From Porodaedalea pini (taxonomy: Eukaryota > Basidiomycota > Agaricomycetes > Hymenochaetales > Hymenochaetaceae), in assembly GCA_002794775.1 (NCBI GenBank), contig NBAY01000014.1:310001-374000 (forward strand): DNA of 64,000 nucleotides, read 5' to 3'. A program made the position numbers and the translations under genes. The notes below the pieces were generated by a model that was given only the letters and a program-made list of their open reading frames with translations, searched no databases and was not told the origin of the DNA. How positions within the stretch are numbered: position 1 is the first letter of the stretch; every line of letters starts with the position of its first letter. Positions 25,928-38,295 of the stretch are shown in pieces.

Positions 25928-27798
25928 ATGAAGAGGACATGGCTGAACGAGCTATTCTCCCTCGGCATAGCAACGTACCTATGCACCACCGGAGATGTTA
26001 TCATCGACGACTTCGAAGAATTTCGCACAATAAATAACAAGTTGGTCATCAGTGTCAGCGAGGTCGTCGTGCACAGACGAGAGTCTTTGCTTGCTCTGCA
26101 GGATGAGATGGCGGACTTGCTCATGACCTTAGTGCAAATGGTCAGTCTGTATTGAAAGAAATCTAGCAATGAAGACGCTGAAACAGGTGCTGATTATAAA
26201 TTTCCAATGGGAAACAGATTGTCGACACGCTTCCCCCGTTTGATTATTTGCGGACGGTGTTTACGGACGTGATGTTTCATGTATCCGTGGAGTCGAAGGT
26301 TATTCCGAAATGCCTGGAAGTGCGTGGCCTTACGAATGTCAGCGAGACTTCCGTGGACGGAGGCGGCTTTGGTGATATCTGGATGGCAACTCTCGGCGAT
26401 AAGCTCGTTGCATTAAAGACGCCTCGGACCATCACGGATAAGGAAAAGATGCACCGAGTATGTCGCTCAATTCTATTGGCACGTTTGATAAACTCACTTT
26501 TCGGAGAAGAATTTATGTCGAGAGGCTCTTCTTTGGCGGCAGCTTCATCATCCGCACATCTTGACTTTCCTCGGTCTCAGCAACCATTTCCCCCATTCAT
26601 CAGCTATAGTTTCACTTTGGATGAAGAATGGGACAATACTACAGTTCGTAAAGAATCGACCAAACGTTCGACGCCATGAAATGGTATTTATTCTCTCTCT
26701 CTTCTTCCGCATGTTCTTCGCCAACCTGAAAGAAGTTGTACCAAATTGCAAAGGGCCTTGCATATCTCCATCAGCACTCGCCACCAATAGTGCATCAGGA
26801 CATTCGATGCGTAAGAGCTAATGCTTTGGGGTTCTGTTCCTCTCTTTCTACTACCGTAGCTCATTATTATAATCTTTAGGCAAATATTCTCGTCGATGAA
26901 AACGAACGTGTAGTCTTGGCAGACTTCGGTCTCTCTCGCTTGGACAGCACGTATTTCAACACCCTCACCTCTTCTCTCGAGCACGGATGTATCCGATGGC
27001 TTGCCCCAGAGCTCCTGTTTCCCGCCGCCGAATCTAATTTTCCGACTCCGAGCTGGGCATCGGACATATGGGCATTTGGGATGCTCGTTCTCGAACTGTT
27101 CACGGAGAAGCCTCCTTTCGCCAATACAGCGACCGATAGCGCAGTAATTATCAACATCTATCAAGGAAGGCTTCCTTTAAGGCCTGCGGGTGAGGCGCTG
27201 AAAGGCGTAGGATTCTCAGATGGTCTGTGGGATAACGTGCAAGCTTGTTGGAACAAGGAACCGACAAAGCGGCCTCAGGCGCATGTACTGGCCGATGACA
27301 TCCGGAACTCGGTTTCGAAATCTAATACGTCAGCATCTGTATCAAAATTACACTCATTTGGAGTGAGAAGTAAGGCTGCAAAGGTTGTCGGAGGGGCCCA
27401 TGGTACGTCTATACAACCGTTAATTCATCCTCTCAGATATTCGGATATCAGCATAGTAAGTTTTCCAGCCTCGGTACTCTTACCGCACGACTGAATGATT
27501 ATGACAGCGCATCATGCATGCTCGGCTTCATTCCGTCTTGGGTCCTAATGGTTCGAACAAGAATGCATTGGAAGCATTGCACCGCGTGCACATAATTGCG
27601 TACCCTAGCCTTGATGGATCCTTCACACTTCTCAGTTGCATCGGGGAGCACGAAGGCGCCGTTCGCGCGAAGATGGAACTTCAGAAAGTAAGTGATGTCT
27701 TTTCAATTCTTTATAAGACACTCGCCCACACTCACCTATTTCGGATGCGTACCCTGCAGATCGTTGAATTCCACGAGCGTTTCGGAGATGCTATATGA
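25928..27798 (+). CDS. TKL-like protein kinase with N-terminal helical region
   Basis: After an N-terminal helical segment (ESLLALQDEMADLLMTLVQM), spliced to IVDTLPPFDYLRTVFTDV, comes a kinase domain. It shows glycine loop DGGGFGDIWMA, ATP lysine in LVALKTPR, helix C region REALLWRQLHHPHILTFLG, catalytic loop HQDIRCANILV (Gln replaces Arg of HRD), DFG as ADFGLSRLD, RWLAPELL, ASDIWAFGMLVLELFTEKPPF and KRPQAHVLADDI. Introns near 26158-26219, 26459-26510, 26683-26745, 26810-26880, 27458-27508 and 27689-27759 retain the frame. The last 90 residues (SVLGPNGSNKNALEALHRV) match nothing I know. The ATG at 25928 is the first after an in-frame TGA at 25916; extra 5' exons are possible. Confidence 0.78.
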
Positions 27799-28114
27799 AA
27801 AGTTCTTTCGTATGCGAGTGATTGTATAATATTCAACCTTTAGTTTCTACCACCGATGTTTTATTCTCAACTTAATGTAACTATTACTTTCTCGCAAAAT
27901 ATTTGAGACGGGAAATCTGCTACTCAAATGTCATATGCTCCAGGAGAAACACATCAGATGCACATTAATATTGCTTTCATGCGGTACATCCACATTCGTT
28001 TACTTTCTGATACATATTGTACGTCGGTAAAAAGTGGTCAACATTGGAATCGGACCTATTCTTCTTTGTTCTTCCTTCTGCAAGTTTCGTACAAAATTTT
28101 TCCTTATTTTCATT

Positions 28115-29486
28115 TTAATCAAAGATCGTTCCGCCATCTGCCAGTACCTAATTCAAATTGGAATATAAGCGACTTTTATTAGCTGATTCGTTGAGTTCGC
28201 ACTTACGCTTTGACCTACAGAAAGCATTTGTTCAAAGATTAAAGCAAAAATACCCAGAAGAAATCGATGCAACGCACCGGTGATGAAGGACGCTTCCTTC
28301 GACACCAAGAAGGAAACGAGAGCGGCTATGTCGTCCGGCACTCCAAGCCTGCCGACCGACGTCTTCGCTTTGACCTGCAGTGGTTCGATACAGCATTCTC
28401 AGTGTTCGTGTAAGTTCTCAGAAAGTAGTAATCTAGAATGAGAACGCACGCTCTCATTGAACGAGCCCCTTTGTGAGTTGGACACTGTGGTGTAATACTC
28501 GTCAAATTTGCCAACTGCAAGATGTAATTGAGTCCTCTTGTTCAGAAGAAGGCTTTTGAGCCAGCTCACGGAAGGTCGTGTCAATTGGACCGGGAGCGTA
28601 GGCGTTCACAGTGATTCCGAACTTGCCAAGCTCCATAGCTGCGTGAAATACTATACGTGTGAAACATTGTCGTTGGATGACACTGATACGAACCAGCAGA
28701 TTGCGTGAGACCTCTGATGGCAAATTTCGATGCCGAATAGACAGATGCATTTAGCATCCCTACAACAGCCGACAACTTGAACATTCGAACATAAACTTGT
28801 GTGAAAGGTAACACAAACCTTGTTTACCAGCGGTCGAAGCGGCGCCTAGATGTGCGGAAAGATCGTCAATCATCTGTAATTATTCATCGTACTATGTACT
28901 CCATTCTCACCGATGATCCTGCCTCCTCGCCCTTGCTTTATCATTTGGGCTGCGGCATGCTTATAACAAAGCATCGTTCCCTTGACATTAATGTTGAAGA
29001 CTTGGTCCCATTTGTTGACGTCCACTGTAAATTAGGGTAAGCCAGCAGCAAACTTCGTCTATTTCCACGTCCGATTTTGTTACGCAAACACGTACTTTCC
29101 GTAAGAAGACTGTGATGCACAGCACCAGCATTGGCAACCATCTGGGGCGGTGAAGCGATACACAATTGTTTTCAATAGGAGTGCTCATGGATAGGACTCG
29201 AACAGAGTGATGTACTCACTACGTCGAGCCCTCCGAACTCGCTGACCGTCTTTTCTACAAGCTCTTGGACATTTTCCTCCTGGCTAACGTCGCCGACCAC
29301 CATCAATACCTTCCTTCCTCTCTGAGTAACGAGCTCCGCAACGGCCTCAAGATTGGCCTTGTTCGTGGGGATGTCGTTCAAACTGACATCATATCCATCA
29401 GCTGCCAGACGCAATGCGATTCCGCGTCCAATGCCTTGTGCGGCGCCAGTGACTATAGCCACTCCTTTAGCAGACTGAGACGACAT
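28115..29486 (-). CDS. Short-chain dehydrogenase/reductase, acetoin/diacetyl reductase type
   Basis: Classical SDR of about 260 residues using NAD(P)H. The start at 29484-29486 gives MSSQSAKGVAIVTGAAQGIG, with the TGxxxGxG cofactor motif. Then follow LNDIPTNKANLEAVAE, GDVSQEENVQELV, VANAGAVHHS (NAG motif), VFNINVKGTMLCYKHAA, RIIG spliced to AASTAGKQ (catalytic Ser region), VYSASKFAIRGLTQSA (catalytic Tyr-x3-Lys), ITVNAYAPGPIDT, and PDDIAALVSFLVSKEASFITG. Two final introns lead to a short last exon GGTIFD with TAA at 28115-28117. That end is typical of butanediol dehydrogenase/diacetyl reductase relatives. The intron phases at the 3' end fit exactly. Substrate is inferred from family resemblance only. 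Confidence 0.83.
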
Positions 29487-29659
29487 TGTAGATAAATGCA
29501 ATCCAAGAACCAGACACGGATGGGTGAGCGGGGATTTAGTATAGCATCATGAAACAGCACCTGTAGGGTGGTTTCAGGCAGTCATCTCAGACGCTTGATC
29601 TTCAGATATATGTGACACCACTACACGCCGAAGTAAGAAAGCAGCCCCCCACGCCACAT

Positions 29660-30040
29660 ACTTCCTAGAATCCTTATTATTAAACGCAATCCTCTACTTT
29701 TACATAGCCACAAGCTGACTAAATTCGGACTTTCAATGTTTTGATGCTTCCTTTTTCCTTCTTTAGTCGTCACACACATGCTCCTGCTCCGGCCAGCTCC
29801 GAAAAATTTGATGGCTCAAAGCGGCAACATGCAGATCATCACATGATGTTTGCACATGGGCACACATCCGTGAGCACACCGCTCTGTAGGCTCAATCAAC
29901 TCATTTCCCCTATGAAAAAAATTGTAAAAAAATGAAATAATTTAATTAAATCATGCTCTTCTCCCAAAATTTTGATGGCTAAAAGTGGTAACTCCAAAGC
30001 AGCAGCATGCAAATCATCTACAATCAATTTTATACTCTGA
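29660..30040. repeat. Dispersed direct repeat, copy A
   Basis: About 370 bases closely resemble 30955-31330 in the same orientation, starting at ccttattattaaacgcaatc and including tgatgcttcctttttccttc and gcacatgggcacacatccgt. By eye about 85 percent identical with small indels. The ends lack TG...CA, so they are not obvious LTRs. The AT-rich sequence between the copies (30041-30954) holds no gene I can support. Nature unknown. Confidence 0.65.
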
Positions 30041-30954
30041 GCTCAAACAACTCATTAATATTCCTCATATGAAAAAGTTAGGAAAAATGCTGAAAAAAAT
30101 AAGTCAATTAGAAAAATATTCTGCTATCTTCTCCATGTGTATTATAAAATAAATTTCAGTAGAAAATCAACCAATTGGAGTCCATTGAGAATTACTCTCA
30201 GAATATGTAAATCATTGGCCTGGCTCATGCCAGAGTATACGTAGCACAACTCAGTATAAGTGCATATAAGCTTTGGATGAGTTTGGCAGTAAAGAGGATG
30301 TGAAAAGGGCATGAATTGAAAGGTCTGGAGTCTCAGACTTGGACTGCTCATAATTGTGGTACAGTTACATGGTTGTGTTTCAGAGTTTGTGTCTTGGAAT
30401 GTCAGACACTCAATACATCAGAGTCAAGTCATGATGTATAGGAAGTCAGCAACATGTTAGAAGTAGTGAGAATACTCTGGCAGGCCTACACCTATAGCCT
30501 TTTATGAATATAATATAAGGTGTCCTAATGTATCTATATTGTATAAAGAATATCCTTTCTATTTTAAATGAAGCCATGAGAAGCAGGTATTATGCACTAT
30601 ATGTCTCTCCATTGAAGGAGACTTATTCTATCTTCAAGTTCTCAACAACTAATATTGTACTTAGTGAGGTTTTGTTGTAAATAGAATATCATACAATAAA
30701 AATTCAGATTGCTTTCAACCATGTGTATGTGAGATATATAGTTTTGCAATTGAAGAATCATGTGAACTAAGATGAAGCATTGTTCTAAGAGCTTAGACTG
30801 ATGGCCAGCAAGGAACTTTGAATAAGTATAGCTTTTAGAGTAAGAAATTGCATCAATTAAATCTGAAGAACCAAAAAAACTCAGATTAAGCAATGCCTAA
30901 AAAACTCGGATTGATGGCCAGCGGAGTTCCCAGTGAAGCCAGGAACTCCAGGGC

Positions 30955-31330
30955 TGGTCCTTATTATTAAATGCAACCCCCTACTTTTGACACAGCCACA
31001 TGCTGACTAAACTCGGACTTTCAATTTTCTTGATGCTTCCTTTTTCCTTCTTTAGCTGGCACACACATGCTCCTGCTCCGGCCAGCTCCAAATTTTTTGG
31101 CGGCTTAAAGCGGCAACATTACAGATCATCACATGATGTCTGCACATGGGCACACATCCGTGAGCAGACCACTCTGTAGGCTCAATCAACTCATTTCCCA
31201 TATGAAAAAAATTGTAAAAAATATGAATAAAATTGCAAAAATCAGGGAAAAAATAATTTAGTTAAATCATGCTCTTCTCCAGAAACTTTTATGGCTAAAA
31301 GTGGTAGTATGAAAATCATCTACAACTACC
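30955..31330. repeat. Dispersed direct repeat, copy B
   Basis: Second copy of the repeat at 29660-30040. It lies directly upstream of the transcription factor exons and may mark an insertion that removed or displaced that gene's promoter or its 5' exons. Confidence 0.65.
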
Positions 31331-31463
31331 TCAGTACCTGTGGTTAAGAACCAGAGAACCTGTCCACCGAGATCAGTTCTTATATGCAGGTTCAACTGTA
31401 GGGGATTCTCGCAGCCTGTCATGCAATGGAGTACTACCTACCCTATTCGATGACTAAAAACAA

Positions 31464-32167
31464 ATGGACATGAACCAGATGACAAGTGATGCATCACCCA
31501 TGAGCTCAATGAGCAACAAGCACTCAGATCATCAATCAGCGAGCACAGGCGGCAGAGTGGGGTCGCCAAAAGACCAGCGGTCCTGAGCCTGTGAATAACT
31601 GTGTACTGATCTTCTCGATAGGCTGGTTCTATGGCAATCCAGTCCATTCTTCCATTCTCTTCATTTCGGACCAGCCATTATAGGCCAACTCATGCTATTT
31701 TATTTGCAGCCCGGGGATCAACCGCATATCACTGAAATTGCAACCATGTCCCCCACTTGCTGCAAGTGCACCATTACCAAGTGGCCAGAATGTGCCTCCT
31801 GCACCTTTGCAGCCAGATGAACTCTTTGATGAGAATGGCATGCTGCTTCCAAGCGTGCACATCCCCCTCCTCAACACTTTTTTTTGTACTATGAGTCAAC
31901 ATTTCCCAAGCATTAGTTGCAAGTGCATGTACAAGAGACTCGAAATGGGGACAATGTCCACATTCTTGCTGAACTGTACATGACTTGTTGCTTCTGCTTC
32001 TTTTCATGTGCATAGTACTGTGTTTATTATCATGTGTAATTAAGTATTTGTGCAATTGCTGCCAGGTGACCTTTTTTTCTTGCCTTCTCCTGATAGTCGG
32101 ACTCGTTCTAGCTCACATCAAATTCTCAAAAAGGTTTCATCCATGTGCAAACCAAATGGCTGCAGAG
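31464..32167 (+). pseudogene. fungal_trans transcription factor, 5' part (upstream of a 13.4 kb intron)
   Basis: A plausible first exon from ATG 31464 reads MDMNQMTSDASPMSSMSNKH and then GGRVGSPKDQR. A second exon from 31710 reads PGINRISLKLQPCPP, DELFDENGMLLPSVHIPLL and FCTMSQHFPSIS, then FLLN, the start of the fungal_trans (PF04082) regulatory region. A third short exon ends KRFHPCANQMAAE at 32167, directly before a GT donor at 32168. It is in phase with the exon at 45553. The Cys6 zinc cluster expected upstream of this region was not found. The exon 1 donor (gtcctg) is weak, and an in-frame TGA followed by ACE lies just after it. The DNA-binding domain may therefore be lost. Treated as a likely pseudogene, though splicing is not excluded. 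Confidence 0.6.
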
Positions 32168-32409
32168 GTAGCATTTACTATATAGCAACCCCTCTTTACA
32201 CTTTTTGTCTACAGCTTCAACACAACACTTTTTCACTTCCAAAAAAAATTAAATGAGTGTATCTACTTGCAATTTATGTAGCTGTGCTTTAGAGAACATT
32301 TTAGCAAATTTTTTGAGAGGTACACAGACATGTAATGCATTGGATCCCCTCTTTACACTTTTTGTCACACAATGTCACGGGGCACAGGCCTGTGGCATTG
32401 TCATGTTTC

Positions 32410-32842
32410 TGTTAGGCGGGAGTCCGGGAGACAACTCGGACTGGGCAGGCCTCAGCTGACTGTCGTCTGGGATGTGCTATACTCGAGCGGGGACTCGGGA
32501 CACGCTTTACTCAGGCTAGGTCGTCGCAGAGGTAAGAGGATTAATACAAGTCTAAACTAATACAGGGGGGATGAGTCTCACCTAGGTCGTCGCGGAGGTA
32601 AGAGGAAAAGCAGAACAAGGAGTTCATGCGATTCCTGAGACCTTATATAGTGACGACCGTGAGACTATATTACCTAATGTTACATAAATGAACAGAATGG
32701 AATGAATGAAAGGAGTGTGAAAGGAGTGTGGAAAGTGATTGAAAAGACGATTAAATATAATGAAAAGGAGCGATTAAAAGGAAAGAAATGGTAAAAGGGA
32801 AAATAAAAGAAAAGGGAAAAGGGAAAAGTTCGAGTCCTAACA
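32410..32842 (-). repeat. LTR of gypsy 1, downstream (3') copy
   Basis: 433 bp, matching 38296-38728. It begins tgttaggcgggagtccggg and ends gagtcctaaca on the plus strand. The pol stop codon (complement at 32843-32845) touches its edge. Confidence 0.92.
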
Positions 32843-35800
32843 TTACCCCCCCCTCAAGGTTGGGCATCCCGACCAACCAAGATCGAGGTCGTTTGGTTCG
32901 GTGTCGACGAAGTGCGGGCGAAGTTGTTGGTGAGGAATGTCGAGTTTTCGAGGGGCGCCAGGATGTTTTTGATAGAATTCAGCGATCGCCTCCTTTGCAT
33001 TCTCGCCAAAGTCCATCTTGGGCTGCCAAGTCAGTTCGTTGTAGCCAACCCACTTGACGAGGTACTGTAGTTTTCCTCAGTGCAGACGTGAGTCTAGAAC
33101 TTCTTCAATCTCGTACTCCTCCTCATTGTTGATGATGTCAGGCAGCAGCGGTGCTGGTTGTTTCTGGCTCTCAAAGGATGGTTCGACGGCGGGCTTTAGC
33201 AGGGCCTCGTTGAAGACTGGGTGGACCTTTTTCCATCGCTTGGGGAGCCTGAGTTTGTACGCGCTAGCTCCCACCTTGTTGACGATCTCGAAGGGACCAT
33301 ACCATTTGTCAGCGAGTTTCTTCATTGGCAAATCTGTGCTGATGTTTCACCCGTCAAGGAAAACCTTGTCTCCAGCCTTGTACTCCACCGAAGTCCCTGC
33401 TGTCCGGTCATGGTAGCGCTTCATGTCATCCGCCACCTTGATCAAGTTGTCCTTCGCAACGCGATGAGTCTCCTTGATATGCTTCACGAATTCTTCCGCC
33501 GACATGTTGGCAGACGAGGTTCGTGTTGTGTCAAAGCTCAAGGGGTGATGTCCTGTGTTTGCATAGAAGGGGGACATTTTTGTCGCTGAGTGTTCGCGGT
33601 TGTTGTACGCGAACTCCGCGAGGGGGAGCCAGTCCTTCCAGTCCGATTGACGATGGTTAACGAAGAGTCGAAGGTACTGTTCGAGCTCCTGGTTAACGCG
33701 TTCTGTTTGACCATCTGTTTGTGGGTGGTACGCCGTCGATGGGTTGCCTTCGATGTGTAGGAGTTTGTACAGTTCCTTCATCATCGACACGTCGAACTGC
33801 GTGCCTTGGTCATGGATGATCTTTTTTGGCAAGCCGTGGAGGCGGAAGACGTGGTCGCGGTACAGCTGAGCCATGCCTTCTGCTGACAACTTTGTTGTCA
33901 TTGGGATCGCGTGCATCTGTTTCGAGAACCTATCAACAAAGATGCAGATTGCATTGTGCCCCTTGGAGTCCGGGAGCTCTCCGATGAGGTTGACCGTGAC
34001 AATTTCCCAGGGGGCTTCGGGGACTGTATTCGGATGGAGTGGTCTTGACCTCGATGCTCTCAGAGCCTTTGTTCGCTGACAGCGATCACATCCTCGGACA
34101 TAAGCTCGGATGTCAGAGAACATCGACGCCCACCAGAAGTCTCGACGGACAAGTTCCACCATCTTTGACGCTCCTGGATGCCCAGCCAGTACTGAGTCGT
34201 GACACTCCTGCAACACCGACTCCTTTATCGTTGACGGGACATATACCTTGCCCTTCATCCGCCACAAACCGTCGACTTCCATCATTCCTGTCAGCCTCTC
34301 CGACTCGTTCTGCGCCCTCTGCACTTCACCCACTCATTCCAACACCTCGTCACGCGATGTCCTCACCATTCCACGATTCAGCCACTTCTCCTTGATGAAC
34401 ATGACACCGTCGTTATCATCCTTCCCCTCATCGTAACCGGTCTTACGCGACAGTAAGTCCGCCTTGCCCATCGTCTTCCCTGACTTGTGCTCGAGGTGGA
34501 AGTCAAATTCCTCGAGTTCTGTCCGCCAGCGAGCTTGTCGATAGCTCAGCTTTTGCGCCGACCTGAAGTAGGTGAGGTTGGCATGATCAGACCAGATCTC
34601 GATAGGGTGACGGGCGCCGAGAAGGTACTGTCTCCACTCCTTGAGTGCCGAAATGATCGCGAGCATCTCCTTGTCGTAGATCTCGTAGTTTCGTTCCGCC
34701 GGCAGGAGTGCTTCGGACCTGTAGGCGACTACCCTCCACTTGCCTTCTTGCTTCTGCAACAACACACCTCCAAGCGTGAAGTTTGATGAGTCCGCCTCAA
34801 TGCGGAAAGGGCCCTCATCATTCGTGATGGCCAGGACTGGAGGTGAGCAGAGACGTCATCTCAGCTCCTCGAACGCTTCCTGCTGTTCGGTCTCCCATAC
34901 CCAGTCCTTCTTGCCAGTCAGCGATGTCAATGGATGGACTACCTTGCTGTAGTCCTTGATGAACCATCGTAGCCAGTTGCCCATGCCAAGGAACTGTTGC
35001 AGCTGTTTGACGTTTCGTGGGACGGGCCAGTCTGCGATCACTTCCGTCTTCGCCGGGTCTGCTCTGATCTCGCCATTGCCGACGATGTGGCCAAGGTACT
35101 TTACGACTTTGGCATCAAACTCGCACTTTTCAGGCTTCAGGTACAGACCGTTCTCTCGCAGGATTTGAAGGACGTGCCTCGATGTCTCAATATGCTCCTC
35201 GAGAGTCTGCGAGAGAATCAGTATATCGTCGAGGTAGACAATGATCAAGTTGTCGTAGATTAATCCCTTGAAGATGTGGTTGACAAAAGCCTGGAACATC
35301 GCCGGTGCATTACAAAGACCGAAGAACATGACTGTCGGTTCGAAGAGACCCATGTTTGTGTGGAACACTGCCTTCCATTCATCACCTTCTCGGATCCGGA
35401 CGTTGTAGTATCCCCAGCGAAGGTCAAGCTTGGTGATGAACTTCGCCTTCTTGACCTTGTCAACCAGTTCATCGATGAGGGGGAGGGGATATTTGTTCTT
35501 GATCGTGCCTTCGTTGAGTTTACGGTAGTCCTGGATCGGGCGTAGCGATTTGTCGGCCTTCTTGATGAAAAAGAAGGGCGACGCCATTGGTGAGATCGAC
35601 TTTCGTATGCGACCTGACTTCAAGTTTTCCTCAAGGAAATCCTTCAGTGACTCCTGTTCCGTCGGTGTCAATGGATAGATTTTACAGTCGCTAGGCTTGA
35701 AGTCAGGTTTCAAGTCAATGACGTGATCCCAGGGGCGATGTTCTGGTAGCTTCTCGAAGCCTTTCTCGCTAAAGACGTTGGCAAAGTCGTTGAGATATGT

Positions 35801-36298
35801 GGGCCAGGACACCTTGTCCATTCGCACCTCTCTCATCCTCCTCGTCTCCTCCTTCTCGATCACGCACTCCTCTGGACAACGGGTGAATTCAATCAAACCT
35901 GTCTTCCAGTCGACCTCTGGGTTGTGGCATCGAAGCCAGTCATAGCCCAGGAAGATGTTCGACGATGCCAGGGACGTCACTGCAAGGATGATCCTTTCCT
36001 TGTGATGTCCAATCAGTAGCTCGACATCGACGTATCTCTCGATCAAACCAGCCTCGTTGTGTGTGCCATCTGCATTGAGCACCGCAAGGGGTCTGATGTA
36101 TTGCTTGGTTTCCAACCCATAGCGTTCGACAAACCTCACATCAATGCATGATCCCGTACACCCTGAATCCATGAGGGCATGTGCATCCACCTCTTTTGCT
36201 TCACTTCCCACATTGTATCCGACGTTCAGGAGGAGGTCCAGCTGGCGTCTGCCAGTTCCCCTCACGAACAGCTGTTCATACTTGTTTTCTTCGTTCAC
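32843..36298 (-). pseudogene. Gypsy 1 pol: protease, RT, RNase H, integrase, chromodomain; several stops
   Basis: Reading from 36298: aspartic protease (HALMDSGCTGSCIDVRF), reverse transcriptase (PMASPFFFIKKADKS, IKNKYPLPLIDELV, MFFGLCNAPAMFQAF, VYLDDILILS), RNase H (EIWSDHANLTYF), HHCC zinc region (ECHDSVLAGHPGASK to GCDRCQ), integrase core (IFVDRFSKQ, HDQGTQF, NRE near YNNREHS) and a C-terminal chromodomain (LQYLVKWVGYNELTWQPK). Stops interrupt at 34856-34858 (ELR-stop), after DEVLE near 34334, after VFLDG near 33347, and before GKLQYLV near 33077. The first catalytic Asp region of the integrase reads VTVNLIGEL, with Asn where gypsy 2 has Asp. Non-functional. Confidence 0.88.
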
Positions 36299-36429
36299 AT
36301 TGGTAGGGACTTTGTAATCAGAAAAACCATCGACGTCGTTTGCATATACGTACTGTACAGATGGTTGGTTATATTTTATTGAGTCTGAATACGAGGCCCC
36401 TTGTTCTTCTTGGTCAGTCGCCCCGGTGG

Positions 36430-37850
36430 CTACGCCTGACCACTTGCAAAACTCTGCGAGTTGATGACCTCTTCATCATCTCCTTCTTCCTCCACGTAGT
36501 CCTCCACCGTCGTCTTTCGAGTGTCTACAACTTCCTTGAAGGCCAACTCCTTCATCGCACCGAGCTCATCGGCAATGAGATGACGTTCGCCGTGCGCCAT
36601 CATCTGTAACATGCGCTGCATGATTGTCTTTCCTTGCAGGCACGTGTCCTTGAAGTGACCGAGCTTGCCACAGATCCAGCATGCCCGTCGCCATTGCACC
36701 TCGTTCATCGAGACGTCCATCAGCTGGCCAGCTCCTCTGAAGGTGATGCCAGTCGCGTCACATTTGTCAACGTGGGGGGTCGCGATCGGACGGCGAGCTG
36801 GGGGTGCCTGTTGCTGCTGCTGCTGGCGTGGTGGAAGTGGGAATGCGCAACCTCGCTAGATTGCGCGGATCTGCTGTTCACCCTGATCGATCTCGATGGC
36901 CTTCTTCTTCCAGGTGTCGTACGTTGTTGGGACCGGCGTTGACCTCAGTACTCCGCGGACCACCTCAATGTTCATCGCACGCTTCAGGCGGTCACAGATA
37001 ATGCTGTCGTCTGTCAGTCCTGCTCTTGTGATGATGACGTCCAGCTTCTGGAAGAACTCGTCAGCTGTGAGGTCCTTCTGAACCTTGGTTTGGAATTCCG
37101 CCAACGCCTTTTCCTTCCGGTTCAGGTCGTCGAATGAGGCGTCTAGGCGCTCTTGGAACCTTGTCCAGCTGTCGGTGAAGGTTACGATGCCCGCTGTCGT
37201 CGACTCCTCCATGTAGTTTTGTGCCCACATCGCCGCATTGCTACCTTTTAGGTAGGAGAGAGCCACATATATTTTACTTTCCGACGTGGGGTATCAATTC
37301 GGGTTTGCGGAGATGAAAAGGAGGACCTCGCATTTGAAGTCTAGATAGTCATCACCGCCAGTGAATTCACGTGGCCGGGCAACATCGATGTTAGGGGTCG
37401 GGGGGTTAGCTGCAGTGGCTGGTGCCGCGGCGTTGTTCACCTGATGGGCGAAGGTGCCTGTGACGATCGCAGCAATCTGTTCCATCTGCTGCTAGGTGAA
37501 GCCTCCTGTCGACATTCCTGGTTCGGGCGTCGGTGTCGAGGGTTCAGGGGGGGTTGGGGGTGACAGGTCCCTATCGGTCTCACGGTAAGGCCCTGGAGTC
37601 GGTGGTAGGTTGATGGTAGATGTTGATGGTGCAGGTGACAATGGAGCGGCTGGGGGCCACCTGGCTCTCCTTCCTCGTTCGTCTGACGAATACCAGCTGT
37701 GCCGGACTTCACTCCACCAGATATCGTGTACAACACTGCTGTTGTTAGTCGCAACGTAGCCTGGTCGGTCTGGATTCCAACGCACTGATGCGGGAAGGGC
37801 CCATCGCTGTTCGTTGGTGAGATCTATCTTGATGACGGCGGAGGAACAGG
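36430..37850 (-). pseudogene. Gypsy 1 gag with CCHC knuckle, interrupted
   Basis: Capsid-like region (VALSYLKG, FTDSWTRFQERLDASFDD, EFQTKVQKDLTADEFFQKL) followed by a nucleocapsid knuckle CWICGKLGHFKDTC (CX2CX4HX4C) and an acidic C-terminus. Nonsense codons lie at 37492-37494 (TAG where gypsy 2 has CAG), 37294-37296 (TGA where gypsy 2 has TGG) and after QQIRAI near 36856. The start codon is not certain; coding similarity with gypsy 2 begins near 37850. Confidence 0.8.
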
Positions 37851-38295
37851 GATGGGTTGCGTGTCTGATCCGGGGTTACACCAACGTTGGACGGGTTCGT
37901 CGGCGAAGTTAATGATGAGACGGAAGGACGCGGCAGTGATAACAATCGACAACGATGTCAACGACTGTACACATAACGTCACCCACGTCCAGGTTAGATG
38001 CGATCTCCACCAAAGGCTGATGCGGAGAGCCAGGGTGGGAGAGGGTTTCCCAATCAGGGTGTCAACTCCTCCAAGGTCAAGTTGGTGTCCAAATGTGGTA
38101 AGGGTCAGGAAAAGTCGGTTGGAAAGTTTATGTAATACACAAACGTCCGAAAACGTCCAGGCAGGGTTGAGGGTTGTCGTTTTAGGGGGTTTGCACGTCA
38201 AGTCCATCGGGGGGAGCGCTCCTCTAGACTGAGTGAAGGCGAGTCGACAGCGACAACGTACGCTGGGGATGAGCCTGGGTGGGGTTCTGCTTTTA

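Noticed and set aside
33054..36382. Plus-strand open frames of 100-120 residues across the gypsy elements
   Set aside because: Antisense shadows of the pol and gag reading frames on the minus strand. The same shadows appear in both copies.
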